This document shows, piece after piece, positions 1 to 7,287 of a stretch of DNA of 12,590 nucleotides. Every line of letters begins with the position of its first letter. Positions within the stretch are counted from its first letter, which is position 1. The notes under the pieces are model-generated. The model was not told the DNA's origin and ran no database searches. It saw only the letters and a list, made by a program, of their open reading frames with translations. The stretch spans positions 663 to 13,252 of the forward strand of contig DGEO01000025.1 in NCBI GenBank assembly GCA_002385985.1. The letters are read 5' to 3'. The translations under genes and the position numbers were made by a program. The stretch comes from Anaerolineaceae bacterium UBA3924 (lineage in GTDB: Bacteria > Chloroflexota > Anaerolineae > Anaerolineales > Anaerolineaceae).

Positions 1-494
1 AGCCAGAGCAGGATCAGACCGGCCAGCCAGCCGGTGACCACATCCCTGATGAAATGCACTCCGAGGTATAATCTAGATAAGCCGATCAAGAATATCAACA
101 AAGCCGAGGCTGGCACAACCCATCCCGCCCCCCATCGACGGCGGACCAGGCCCGCCAGCAAACCCCAGATACTGGCAGCGTTCTGCGCGTGCCCGGACGG
201 AAGCCCGAAGGAGGTTTCCGCGCTGAGCGCCTTCACCTGATCAAACACCCAGTAGGGGCGCGGGGAGCGAAAAGCAACCTTCAGATAGGCGTTTAGCCCG
301 TTGGAAAGGAGCATGATCAGCCCGATCTTCAGGCCCAGGCCGGCGTCAACGCACCAGAACAGGAACGGCATGATCACCAGGTAGGCCCGTTCGGTGCCGA
401 GAAAGCTGAAGAACTCCATCGGCGCTGACAGCCAGTCCCCCAGGCTCTGCAGGAATATAATGATACTGGCTTCGAACTGCAGCAGCGTATCCAT
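1..494 (-). CDS. PAP2-superfamily membrane phosphatase (partial, C-terminus beyond window)
   Basis: The reverse strand is open from the start codon to the window edge, about 164 residues, with no stop. All three motifs of the PAP2 / type 2 phosphatidic acid phosphatase family are visible in order: K72-x6-R79-P80 (KVAFRSPRP), P99-S100-G101-H102 (LPSGHAQNA), and S140-R141-x5-H147-x3-D151 (SRLYLGVHFIRD). H102 and H147 are the expected nucleophile and general acid/base residues. Hydrophobic segments around 36-50, 54-70, 105-118 and 125-140 fit a multi-pass membrane enzyme that dephosphorylates a lipid phosphate or diphosphate, such as phosphatidate or undecaprenyl diphosphate; the substrate cannot be read from sequence. 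Two ATGs are possible, at 503 and 494. A GGAG lies 1 nt before the first and 10 nt before the second, so 494 was preferred. The gene is divergent from the transglutaminase gene. Confidence 0.9.
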   Translation of the reverse strand, partial: MDTLLQFEASIIIFLQSLGDWLSAPMEFFSFLGTERAYLVIMPFLFWCVDAGLGLKIGLIMLLSNGLNAYLKVAFRSPRPYWVFDQVKALSAETSFGLPSGHAQNAASIWGLLAGLVRRRWGAGWVVPASALLIFLIGLSRLYLGVHFIRDVVTGWLAGLILLW

Positions 495-536
495 CAGGCT
501 CATGCTCCAGAATAAGTGGATTCGGTCAATTTATTG

Positions 537-542
537 TACACT
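537..542 (+). promoter_or_regulatory. Candidate -10 element (TACACT) for the transglutaminase gene
   Basis: TACACT ends 3 nt before ATG 546 and 6 nt before ATG 549. That spacing fits a leaderless transcript starting at or next to ATG 549, which would explain the missing Shine-Dalgarno sequence. No convincing -35 box is seen 16-18 nt upstream, so the call rests on the hexamer and its position only. Confidence 0.3.
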
Positions 543-545
543 CAA

Positions 546-2906
546 ATGATGACGAAGCTCGAAAAACGCTGGTTCGACTTCCCGGCCTTACTGACCCTGA
601 TCGCTGCACTGCTGGTCGCCGCCTCTCGCCTGTCCGCCACAGAGTGGACGGCAGACCTCAACATGGCGGCCACCCTCAGCCTGATCGCGGCAGTGCTGGG
701 CGCTGCGCTGGGATACACGCGCTTCCACGGCCGGCTGGTCTTCCTGATCGGTACTGTGTTTACCTTCTTCTTCGTCACCTGGCAGGCCGCCCAGACCGTC
801 GGCGCGCCGGCAACCGCCTGGTCGGAGCGAGTGGCCAGCTTCTTCGGCCGCATCGGCGCAGCGTTAGCACTGTTTGCCCGCAACCAGCCCAGCGACGATC
901 CGCTGCTCTTCCTCACCAGCATGGCCCTGCTCTACTGGCTGATCGCCATAGTGGCCGGCTACCAGCTGATCCGCTACGGCAAGCCCTGGCAGGCGGTCAT
1001 TACCGCCGGCGTGGTGCTGATGATTGTCGACCTGTACAGCCCGGGCGTTCCGCGCAGCAGCCTGTACTCGGGCGCGTTTGTCGTGCTGGTCCTGCTGCTG
1101 CTGGCGCAGGTCTATTACCTCCGCTCCAAAGAGCACTGGTCCGAGCGCGGCATCGCCGTCGACGGGGACACCGAGTTCAACCTGGGCCGCAGCGCGCTCA
1201 TGGGCGCGCTGGTGCTGGTGCTGGTCGCCTGGAACATGCCATCGGTCATCCTGGCCTTCTCTCCTGGCTCAGTGCAGCAGAAAGAGCTCTCCGACATGTG
1301 GCAGAGCATCCGCCAGCGCATTGAAAACGCCACCGCCTCGCTGGAAGGCCCGCTGGCGGTCGAGCAGGATTCCTTCGGAGAGGAGCTGGGCCTGGGTACC
1401 GGCAATCCACTGTCTGATGAGCTGGTCTTCACGGTGAAGTCCTCGCTTGTCGAGCAGCCCCCCGGCGTGGTCTATTACTGGCGCGCCCGCTCCTACGACA
1501 CCTACGTCAGCGAAGAGGACAGCTGGACCAACAAACCCGCCGACGAGCTGGCGGTGAGCGCCAACGCCGACCCGATTGATTACCCTGACTGGACCGGCCG
1601 GCGCAGGGTTCGCTTCACCATCCACGCCTGGCGCAATCTGGGCAGCTTCTACAGTCCCGCCCTGCCGCTGGTGATCTCCCGCCCGGCCCAGATGCTGGCA
1701 GCGGCCAACGAAGCGCAGGAGCTTGACGTGCTGTCCCTGGACGCTGACCCGCCCATCCGCGGCGGCGAGACCTACGAAGTGCTATCCTGGATCAGCACCC
1801 CGACCGTCTATCTGATGCGCACCTCCAGCACGGACTACCCCGAGTGGATCCGCGAGCGCTACCTGGACCTGCCGGACGACCTGCCCCAGCGGGTGATCGA
1901 CCTGGCGGTTGACATCGCCGGGCAGGCCGATAACCCCTACGACAAGGCCGCGCTGATCACCCAGTTCCTGCGGGAGAACATCACCTACCAGTCGGTCATC
2001 CCGCCCACGCCCGATGGCCGCCACCCCATCGATTACTTCCTCTTCGACAGCCGCACCGGCTTCTGCAATTACTACGCTTCCGCGGAAGTGCTCATGCTGC
2101 GCGCCGTGGGCGTGCCGGCCCGCCTGGCCGTCGGCTATGCGCAAGGCGAATACAACGAAAACACCCAGCAGTTCGAGGTCCGCCGCCTGCAGCGTCACGC
2201 CTGGCCGGAGGTCTACTTCGAAGGCCTGGGCTGGGTGGAGTTCGAACCCACCGTCTCCCAGCCGGAGATCCTGCGCCTGACCGGCTCCGAAGCCCAGGAC
2301 CTGGCTGGACCACGCGCGATCCCCCTGGCCGATGGCAACACCCTGGAGCGCGCCCTGCGCGATAACGAGATCGAAGAGGCCGAGGTGGGCAGCCTGCTGG
2401 AGCCGGAACCGGCCGGCTTTCCCTGGTGGATTGTTGGGGCCGTCGGTGTGGCCCTGGCAGCCGGCGGCGCGGCGTTTTATCTGATCAAGCGGCGGCCTGA
2501 GCGCAGTCCGGCCCCCCTGCCTGCCGTGCTGGAGGCCACGCTGACCGCCCGCGGCTGGGCTGTCCCGGCCTGGCTGAAGCGCTGGGCCTACCGGACCAGG
2601 CTGTCGCCGATCGAAAGGGCCTTCCTGACGGTAGAGCAGGCGTTATCGCTGCTTGGCCGCAAACCGGATGTCGCCGCCACCCCGCGAGAAGAGGTGGACG
2701 CGCTCATCGAGGTGCTGCCGGCGGCAAAAGAACCGGCCACCCTGCTGCTGGGTGAATTCCAGCGCGCCCTGTACAGCCGCCATCCCGTTGACCAGGATCG
2801 CGCCCGCCTGGCCGGCCGCCAGATCCGCAGCCTGGCGCTCAGGGCCTGGGTCGAGAAGATTCTCAACAGCCGCCCGGCCAGCCCGTTCCGCTCATCAGCG
2901 GACTGA
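546..2906 (+). CDS. Membrane-anchored transglutaminase-like protein (TgpA-like architecture)
   Basis: About 786 residues. The N-terminus has roughly seven hydrophobic segments (about 12-28, 38-57, 62-80, 119-143, 148-163, 174-192, 216-238). A large, probably extracytoplasmic region follows, with a transglutaminase core at about 480-570. C507 (GFCNYYASAE) and H551 (RHAWPEVYF) match the catalytic Cys and His, and E567 in WVEFEPT sits where the family usually has Asp. A further membrane helix at about 627-649 leads to a cytoplasmic tail of about 130 residues resembling the C-terminal domains (DUF4129-like) of such proteins. The layout matches bacterial TgpA/DUF3488-type proteins, which are often next to MoxR ATPase and DUF58 genes; none is present here. 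Protease versus cross-linking activity is undetermined. The frame is open upstream to a GTG at 516, but ATG 546 or 549 gives a natural membrane-protein N-terminus. No clear Shine-Dalgarno sequence precedes them, and a TACACT hexamer lies just upstream. Confidence 0.88.
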   Translation: MMTKLEKRWFDFPALLTLIAALLVAASRLSATEWTADLNMAATLSLIAAVLGAALGYTRFHGRLVFLIGTVFTFFFVTWQAAQTVGAPATAWSERVASFFGRIGAALALFARNQPSDDPLLFLTSMALLYWLIAIVAGYQLIRYGKPWQAVITAGVVLMIVDLYSPGVPRSSLYSGAFVVLVLLLLAQVYYLRSKEHWSERGIAVDGDTEFNLGRSALMGALVLVLVAWNMPSVILAFSPGSVQQKELSDMWQSIRQRIENATASLEGPLAVEQDSFGEELGLGTGNPLSDELVFTVKSSLVEQPPGVVYYWRARSYDTYVSEEDSWTNKPADELAVSANADPIDYPDWTGRRRVRFTIHAWRNLGSFYSPALPLVISRPAQMLAAANEAQELDVLSLDADPPIRGGETYEVLSWISTPTVYLMRTSSTDYPEWIRERYLDLPDDLPQRVIDLAVDIAGQADNPYDKAALITQFLRENITYQSVIPPTPDGRHPIDYFLFDSRTGFCNYYASAEVLMLRAVGVPARLAVGYAQGEYNENTQQFEVRRLQRHAWPEVYFEGLGWVEFEPTVSQPEILRLTGSEAQDLAGPRAIPLADGNTLERALRDNEIEEAEVGSLLEPEPAGFPWWIVGAVGVALAAGGAAFYLIKRRPERSPAPLPAVLEATLTARGWAVPAWLKRWAYRTRLSPIERAFLTVEQALSLLGRKPDVAATPREEVDALIEVLPAAKEPATLLLGEFQRALYSRHPVDQDRARLAGRQIRSLALRAWVEKILNSRPASPFRSSAD

Positions 2907-4016
2907 GCCGCCTCGCATCCAGGCGCTCTCGATCAGGCACAGCACCTGATCCATGCCCGCTGCCAGCGGCTCGGTGAGGATGAACTCCTCGGTCGTATGC
3001 GCGTTCCCGCCCCGGGTCAGCCCCACGCAGACCGCCGGATAGCCGCGGCTGAGCGGAATGTTGGCGTCTGTCGAGCCGACCTCCAGCATGGCCTGGATTC
3101 TTCGCTTCTGCAGGCAGGCCCTGGCCGCCTGCACCAGCGGGTGGCTGCCCGGGATTTCTCCCGCCGGCCGCTCGCCGATGGCCTCCATGGTGATGCTCAC
3201 CCCCGGCCCGGCGCTTTCCTGCACCCGCTGCTGCACCCGCCCCACCAGCCGCTGCAGCGTGCGGTAATCCTCCGAGCGCAGGTCCAGGTCCATCCAGGCG
3301 TGGCTGGCGATGGTGTTCACCGAGATGCCGCCGTGGATGATGCCCACATTCAGCGTGGTGCGCGGTTCGGTGGGCAGCGTCATGCCGGTTAACCGGGTGA
3401 TCAGGTGGGCCAGTTCGTGGATGGCCGAGGGGATGCCGTAATCCCCCCAGGAATGGCCGCCGGCCGTGTCCACCCGGATGCGGTAGCGAGACACCCCCAG
3501 CCCGCGGTGATAGATCATGCCCAGGCCCAGGCCTTCCAGAATGAGATACGCCGCGGGTTTCTCCTCGAAGCGGTTAACCAGCGCGGTCATGCCCTTCAGG
3601 TTGCCCAGCCCCTCCTCGGCCACATCGCCGACCAGCCACAGGTCCCCCGGCAGGGGTATTGACGATTCCAGCACGTGCCGGGCCAGCCCGAGCAGCGCGG
3701 CCACCGCCAGCGAGTTGTCCCCGATCCCGGGGCCGGTGATGCGCTCCGGGGTACGCTGCAGGGTGAGCGGGCGGTCCGCCGGGTGCACGGTGTCCAGATG
3801 CGCGCTGATAACCAGCGGGCGGGCGGAACCGCCAGGCAAACAGGCCAGAACATTGCCGGCCGCGTCCTGGCTGATCTCCTTCACCCCCAGCCGTGCGAAC
3901 TGCTCCTGCAGGTAGCTGGCCCGCTCCTGCTCCGCGAACGTCGGCGCGGGGATCTGCTGAATGGCGCAGGCCTGGTCGATGATATAAGCAATGATCTCGG
4001 GAGGAATGGGTTTCAT
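2895..4016 (-). CDS. M20-family zinc metallopeptidase / deacylase
   Basis: 373 residues, typical for M20 di-zinc hydrolases (peptidase T, ArgE/DapE and CPG2 relatives). Visible metal and catalytic motifs are H73 and D75 in SAHLDTVHPAD, D100 in GPGIGDNSLA (bridging Asp), the E134-E135 pair in GDVAEEGLGN (general base and ligand), E161 in LILEGLG, and H340 in GNAHTTEEF near the C-terminus. The STDAN motif at 315-319 is typical of the tripeptidase-like branch. The middle part (about 175-285) fits the dimerisation lid. It probably hydrolyses a peptide or N-acyl amino acid in the cytoplasm, with no signal peptide seen; the substrate is unknown. Its ATG overlaps the stop of the upstream kinase gene (ATGA), indicating translational coupling. 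Its 3' end overlaps the convergent transglutaminase gene by 12 bp. Confidence 0.9.
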   Translation of the reverse strand: MKPIPPEIIAYIIDQACAIQQIPAPTFAEQERASYLQEQFARLGVKEISQDAAGNVLACLPGGSARPLVISAHLDTVHPADRPLTLQRTPERITGPGIGDNSLAVAALLGLARHVLESSIPLPGDLWLVGDVAEEGLGNLKGMTALVNRFEEKPAAYLILEGLGLGMIYHRGLGVSRYRIRVDTAGGHSWGDYGIPSAIHELAHLITRLTGMTLPTEPRTTLNVGIIHGGISVNTIASHAWMDLDLRSEDYRTLQRLVGRVQQRVQESAGPGVSITMEAIGERPAGEIPGSHPLVQAARACLQKRRIQAMLEVGSTDANIPLSRGYPAVCVGLTRGGNAHTTEEFILTEPLAAGMDQVLCLIESAWMRGGSVR

Positions 4017-5029
4017 ACCCTTCTGGCCATATCCTTCAATGCATGATAGCGAGCCTGCGCCAGGGGCGGATAGGCTTCCAGCGCGTAGGCCGGCCCGGTT
4101 CCTTCGATGACAAACGACGCCGATACACCCGCGAACAGGCAGGCTTCAAATGCGTCGTACGTGTTGCGGTAGCCCACCAGGAAGCCCCCGCAGTAGGCGT
4201 CAGCGGCTCCGGTCGGGTCTTTCATCCGAACCGGGTAGGCGGGGATTACCCGGCGCTGATCTCGGGACCGGTCATACAGGTAAACGCCCTCCGTCCCCCG
4301 CTGGATGACGATATGATCGCAGCCGTAGGATGCCAGCGCTTCCGCCATCTCCCACAGGTCGGTGCTGCGGCCGTGGAACAGGCTGCGCACTTTCTCTTCC
4401 GAGGAGATGAAGGCGGTGAGGCCGCTCACCACCAGCGGAATGTCATCCCAGAAGGTGGGGTTCATGTAGCCGGCGGAGGGATCCAGAGTGATGATATTGA
4501 CCTGCCCGCTGCGCAGGCTGGGCGGCAGCAGCGTGTGAGTCAGGAAATCCAGCGGGCAAAGGTGCGCCGCCGACGCGCTGAAGTAGTCCTCCGGAATCTC
4601 GTTGATCCGGATGGTGATCGGGGATGCCTGCGTGCGGCTGTCGATCTGCGGAGCCGGCACGGCATATCCAAGCAGTGACTTGGGAAAGGACTGCCCCAGG
4701 CGGGAAAAGTGCGCCACCGGATCGGTCGTCAGCGCCTGCCCTTCCGCTGTGTAGGCGGAAAAGTAGCGCAGGTCCAGACTGCCGGCCATGCGGTAAACGC
4801 CGCGGGTGTCAAAACCCCGCTTTTCGAAGGTCTCCAGCCACTCAAGGGGGTAATCCTCCCCCACCCGGCCGATCAGGCCGGCATGAATATCCCAGACGCC
4901 CAGGCCGGCCGCCGCGTAAAGCAGGCTGCCGCCGGGAATATCAGCGGCGACATGCCCATCGGGAAGGATCAGGTAATCCCGGCTCAGTTTTCCAGCGATC
5001 AGAAATCGGAGGTAAGGATGGTTTTCCAT
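4013..5029 (-). CDS. PfkB/ribokinase-family carbohydrate or nucleoside kinase
   Basis: 338 residues. The second PfkB signature is clear at 271-282 (DPTGAADAYCGG), with D277 as the likely catalytic base that activates the substrate hydroxyl. The usual GAGD is GAAD here. The N-terminal region has the ribokinase-type glycine motif (IPGGSLLYAAAGLGVWD, 31-47) and GRVGEDYP (54-61). VIQRGTEGVYLY (241-252) matches the strand before the ATP site. The enzyme should transfer phosphate from ATP to a sugar, nucleoside or similar alcohol; the substrate cannot be assigned. No strong Shine-Dalgarno precedes ATG 5029, and a TACAAT hexamer lies 13 nt upstream. The stop overlaps the start of the M20 gene, so the two are probably co-translated and may act in one salvage or degradation pathway, which is an inference from arrangement only. 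Confidence 0.88.
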   Translation of the reverse strand: MENHPYLRFLIAGKLSRDYLILPDGHVAADIPGGSLLYAAAGLGVWDIHAGLIGRVGEDYPLEWLETFEKRGFDTRGVYRMAGSLDLRYFSAYTAEGQALTTDPVAHFSRLGQSFPKSLLGYAVPAPQIDSRTQASPITIRINEIPEDYFSASAAHLCPLDFLTHTLLPPSLRSGQVNIITLDPSAGYMNPTFWDDIPLVVSGLTAFISSEEKVRSLFHGRSTDLWEMAEALASYGCDHIVIQRGTEGVYLYDRSRDQRRVIPAYPVRMKDPTGAADAYCGGFLVGYRNTYDAFEACLFAGVSASFVIEGTGPAYALEAYPPLAQARYHALKDMARRV

Positions 5030-5042
5030 GTCTGCCGCGTTG

Positions 5043-5048
5043 ATTGTA
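5043..5048 (-). promoter_or_regulatory. Candidate -10 element (TACAAT) before the PfkB-family kinase gene
   Basis: On the minus strand TACAAT lies 13 nt before the kinase ATG, immediately downstream of a terminator-like hairpin. This would give a very short leader and separate expression of the kinase-M20 pair from the small gene upstream. No good -35 box is visible at standard spacing. Confidence 0.35.
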
Positions 5049-5079
5049 TAAGAAATTCGGGCGGCGATGTTCGCCGCCC
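5045..5079 (-). terminator. Rho-independent-like terminator after the 66-aa gene
   Basis: A perfect 9-bp GC-rich stem (GGGCGGCGA, 5059-5067, pairing with 5071-5079) closes a 3-nt loop. Read on the minus strand it is followed by a moderately T-rich tract (GAATTTCTTATA). It lies 27 bp past the stop of the small membrane-protein gene and just before the kinase gene. The tail is not a pure T-run, so some read-through is possible. Confidence 0.6.
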
Positions 5080-5106
5080 CGACAGGTAATTACGAAGATT
5101 GATGGT

Positions 5107-5307
5107 TTAGGCTTCAGCGAACTCACTGATCAACCGCAGTACGCCCATGATACCCAGGCCCACCTTGACGCCGTCACCGGCGGTGATTCTGGGCAGCTGA
5201 TCGGTCTCCTGCGCGCGCTGCACCACGATGTAGGCGGCCAGCAGGCCGACCACCAGCCCGGCAGCCGCGCCAATAATATACACCTTGTTGCGATCCCGAT
5301 TACTCAT
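5107..5307 (-). CDS. Small membrane protein of unknown function, 66 aa
   Basis: I do not recognise the family. The protein begins with a short charged stretch (MSNRDRNK), then a clear transmembrane helix at about 9-29 rich in Gly and Ala, a polar segment (about 30-45), and a second weaker hydrophobic stretch at about 46-60. A purine-rich Shine-Dalgarno-like tract (AGGGAGGGA) precedes the ATG at about 12 nt. It lies 40 bp downstream of the 146-aa membrane-protein gene on the same strand and is followed by a hairpin terminator, so the two probably form a short transcription unit. Support for coding is the start signal, a coherent membrane-protein composition and the fit between flanking genes. 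Confidence 0.7.
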   Translation of the reverse strand: MSNRDRNKVYIIGAAAGLVVGLLAAYIVVQRAQETDQLPRITAGDGVKVGLGIMGVLRLISEFAEA

Positions 5308-5347
5308 AGATCAATGCTTCCCTCCCTGATTGACTGAATGAAACCGG

Positions 5348-5788
5348 TTACTGCCTCGCGCGGGAAAACAGGATCTGGCGCAGCCTGCGGAATCCGGCGC
5401 GCCTGCCTTCCACGGCCAGAATCGGGCTGGTCGCCCGGTCTGCCCCCTTCGACAGCGCTGAGGTGATCTTGAACAGAATGTCACGCACGCGGAACATCAG
5501 GTTGGGGGTCTTGCCGATTGCCATGGTAGTCAAATAAGCCATTCCCGCCGTCAGGACCAGCATCACCAGCCCGATCATCATCCCCGGCAGGCAGAGCAGG
5601 ATCAGGGAGATATCGGCCGGTTTCCTGAGACTGTCGTCCCCCGGCGCGAAGGCGGTGATGACCACGTACACCATGACCGCCAGAATGATCACACCGGCCG
5701 CCCCAACCGGCAGCCAGATTTGCCACAGCCGATCCCTAACGTGCTTCGGCGGGGGTGACAGATTGGGGGTGCGATACTGCGCGTCCAT
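5348..5788 (-). CDS. Two-helix membrane protein of unknown function, 146 aa
   Basis: I do not recognise a domain. Residues 1-24 are polar and Pro-rich. Two strong transmembrane helices follow, at about 25-48 and 60-88, and then a basic C-terminal tail of about 55 residues rich in Arg and Lys, probably cytoplasmic by the positive-inside rule. There is no Shine-Dalgarno upstream. Instead a TACAAT hexamer ends 6 nt before the ATG, the spacing expected for a leaderless message. It is 36 bp after the malic enzyme stop and 40 bp before the 66-aa gene. Co-occurrence with that second small membrane protein suggests a shared membrane role, which is an inference from position. Confidence 0.72.
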   Translation of the reverse strand: MDAQYRTPNLSPPPKHVRDRLWQIWLPVGAAGVIILAVMVYVVITAFAPGDDSLRKPADISLILLCLPGMMIGLVMLVLTAGMAYLTTMAIGKTPNLMFRVRDILFKITSALSKGADRATSPILAVEGRRAGFRRLRQILFSRARQ

Positions 5789-5794
5789 GAAATG

Positions 5795-5823
5795 ATTGTA
5801 GCATGCAATCCTGTACAGAATTG
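5795..5823 (-). promoter_or_regulatory. Putative leaderless promoter with adjoining operator-like dyad
   Basis: On the minus strand TACAAT (5800-5795) sits 6 nt before the ATG of the 146-aa gene. Next to it, at 5806-5823, is an 18-bp dyad, CAATCCTGTACAGAATTG, symmetric except for one mismatched pair and centred on TGTACA. Flanking GTAGC (5798-5802) and GCTAC (5824-5828) extend the symmetry with a 3-nt offset. The dyad occupies the spacer/-35 region, where a dimeric regulator could act. The outer arms also allow an RNA hairpin just past the malic enzyme stop. No regulator is identified. Confidence 0.4.
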
Positions 5824-5824
5824 G

Positions 5825-7093
5825 CTACAGGCCGCTCAACCTGGCAAAATACTCGTCGAGATCCACCGTCCGGCGGGCCGCGCCGCTCTCCATTGCCGCC
5901 CGGGCGACGGCCGTGCTTTCCCAGGCGAGAACGCGCGGGTCCAGTGGCTTGGGAACGATGTAATCCCGGCCGAACTCCAGCCTGTCCAGATTGTAGGCCC
6001 TGAGCACCTCGGGAGGAACCGGCTCCCGGGCCAGCTCGGCCAGCGCCTGTGACGCGGCAATCTTCATCGCATCGTTGATCGCTTTTGCCCGCACGTCCAG
6101 CGCCCCGCGGAAGATGTAGGGAAAACCGAGCACATTGTTGATCTGGTTGGGATAGTCGGACCGCCCGGTGGCCACAATGGCGTCCGGCCGCGCCTGGCAG
6201 GCCAGCTCGTAGCGAATTTCCGGGTTGGGGTTGGCCATGGCGAATATGATCGGCTGCGGGGCCATGGTCTTGACCATCTCCTCGGTCACAATGTCGGCCA
6301 CGGACACGCCGATAAACACATCCGCGTCCCTGATCACCTCGGCCAGAGTGGCCGGACGGTCACCCTGCGCGAAGAACTCTTTTTCGGGGAACATGTACTC
6401 TTTCCGGCCGTGGTATACCAGCCCGGCGACATCCGTCATCCAGATATTCTCGCGGCACACGCCCAGCTTGAGCAGCTGGTTGGCGCAGGCAATGCCCGCC
6501 GCCCCGGCCCCGGAGAACACCACTTTGATCTGGTCCGGCTTGCGGTTGGTCAGCTCGAGCGCGTTGACCAGCGCCGCCCCGAGGATGATGGCCGTGCCGT
6601 GCTGGTCGTCGTGGAAGACGGGGATATCGAGCCGCTCCTGCAGGCGGCGTTCGATCAGGAAGCACTCCGGCGAGCGGATATCCTCCAGGTTAATGCCGCC
6701 GAACCCGGGCGCAACCGCCGAAACCACCTGGATGAAGCGCTCCGGTTCCAGCGCGTCCACCTCCAGATCGTACACATCCACCCCGGCGAACTTCTTGAAC
6801 AGCACCCCCTTGCCTTCCATGACCGGCTTGGACGCCAGCGGGCCGCGGTTCCCCAGGCCCAGGATGGCCGTGCCGTTGGAGATCACGGCCACCAGATTGG
6901 CTTTGTTGGTGTACTCGTAGGCCAGCTCGGGGTCGCGCTCCACCTCCAGCACCGGGTAGGCGACGCCGGGCGTATAGGCCAGGCTCAGGTCTCGCTGAGT
7001 CGCCAGCGGCTTGGTCGGCACCACCTCCAGTTTTCCTGGCCGGCCGTCCATCTGGTGGTACGCCAGCGCGTCAGCGAGTGTGATCGGCTCCAT
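5825..7093 (-). CDS. Malic enzyme (malate dehydrogenase, oxaloacetate-decarboxylating)
   Basis: 422 residues, the usual length of the short bacterial/archaeal malic enzyme, which decarboxylates malate to pyruvate and CO2 with NAD or NADP. The N-terminal domain shows SLAYTPGVAYPV with Y40 as the likely catalytic Tyr, SNGTAILGLGNRGP (72-85), and K95 in VMEGKGVLFKKFAGVD as the likely catalytic Lys. Metal ligands are E137-D138 (INLEDI) and the Asp of HDDQHGTA (161-168). The C-terminal Rossmann domain has the glycine motif SGAGAAGIA (194-202), and ANPNPE and NQINNVLGFPYIFRGALD follow. There is no C-terminal phosphotransacetylase-like domain, unlike long MaeB proteins. Cofactor choice cannot be read with confidence. 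A good Shine-Dalgarno (GGAGG, 8-nt spacing) supports ATG 7093. It links the C4 acid pool to pyruvate in central metabolism. Confidence 0.96.
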   Translation of the reverse strand: MEPITLADALAYHQMDGRPGKLEVVPTKPLATQRDLSLAYTPGVAYPVLEVERDPELAYEYTNKANLVAVISNGTAILGLGNRGPLASKPVMEGKGVLFKKFAGVDVYDLEVDALEPERFIQVVSAVAPGFGGINLEDIRSPECFLIERRLQERLDIPVFHDDQHGTAIILGAALVNALELTNRKPDQIKVVFSGAGAAGIACANQLLKLGVCRENIWMTDVAGLVYHGRKEYMFPEKEFFAQGDRPATLAEVIRDADVFIGVSVADIVTEEMVKTMAPQPIIFAMANPNPEIRYELACQARPDAIVATGRSDYPNQINNVLGFPYIFRGALDVRAKAINDAMKIAASQALAELAREPVPPEVLRAYNLDRLEFGRDYIVPKPLDPRVLAWESTAVARAAMESGAARRTVDLDEYFARLSGL

Positions 7094-7131
7094 GATCCCA
7101 TCCTCCGGTTGTCGATAGTGTGGATGCCCCC

Positions 7132-7137
7132 ATTGTA
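7132..7137 (-). promoter_or_regulatory. Candidate -10 element (TACAAT) for the malic enzyme gene
   Basis: On the minus strand TACAAT lies 38 nt before the malic enzyme ATG and leaves room for the GGAGG ribosome-binding site in the leader. The best -35 matches upstream are weak. The hexamer is the same as those before the 146-aa gene and the PfkB-family gene. Confidence 0.4.
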
Positions 7138-7177
7138 CCCCGTTTAGGGGTTGAAACCGGAGGAACCACCCGCCTGG

Positions 7178-7230
7178 AGAATAAGAACTCCCCCGTTGGC
7201 GGGCAAGAATTTGCCGATCAACGGGGGAGT
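7178..7230 (-). terminator. Large hairpin terminator after the prfA-prmC-tsaC operon
   Basis: A perfect 12-bp outer stem (ACTCCCCCGTTG, 7187-7198, with 7219-7230) encloses an inner 5-bp stem (GGCAA 7202-7206 with TTGCC 7211-7215). On the minus strand it is followed by TTCTTATTCT. It is 57 bp beyond the stop of the TsaC-like gene and before the malic enzyme promoter, so it probably ends the translation-factor operon. The tail is T-rich but interrupted. The plus-strand side has no T-tract. Confidence 0.65.
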
Positions 7231-7287
7231 ATTAGGAGAATGCTTCTCTAGGATAGTTTATTTACATAAACGCTCGATGAAATTGAG

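Noticed and set aside
34..240. Short plus-strand open frame at the left edge
   Set aside because: It lies opposite the partial PAP2 gene, whose three catalytic motifs prove the minus-strand frame.
516..545. GTG start extending the transglutaminase protein by 10 residues
   Set aside because: It has no Shine-Dalgarno sequence and would place the start upstream of the likely -10 element; ATG 546/549 gives a more natural N-terminus.
6410..7147. Plus-strand open frame (245 codons) opposite the malic enzyme gene
   Set aside because: It is a shadow of a well-supported enzyme gene, with no motif or start signal of its own.
7256..7271. Small inverted repeat GTTTAT-TTAC-ATAAAC after the TsaC-like gene
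   Set aside because: It is short and AT-rich, could arise by chance, and is overshadowed by the much stronger hairpin at 7187-7230.
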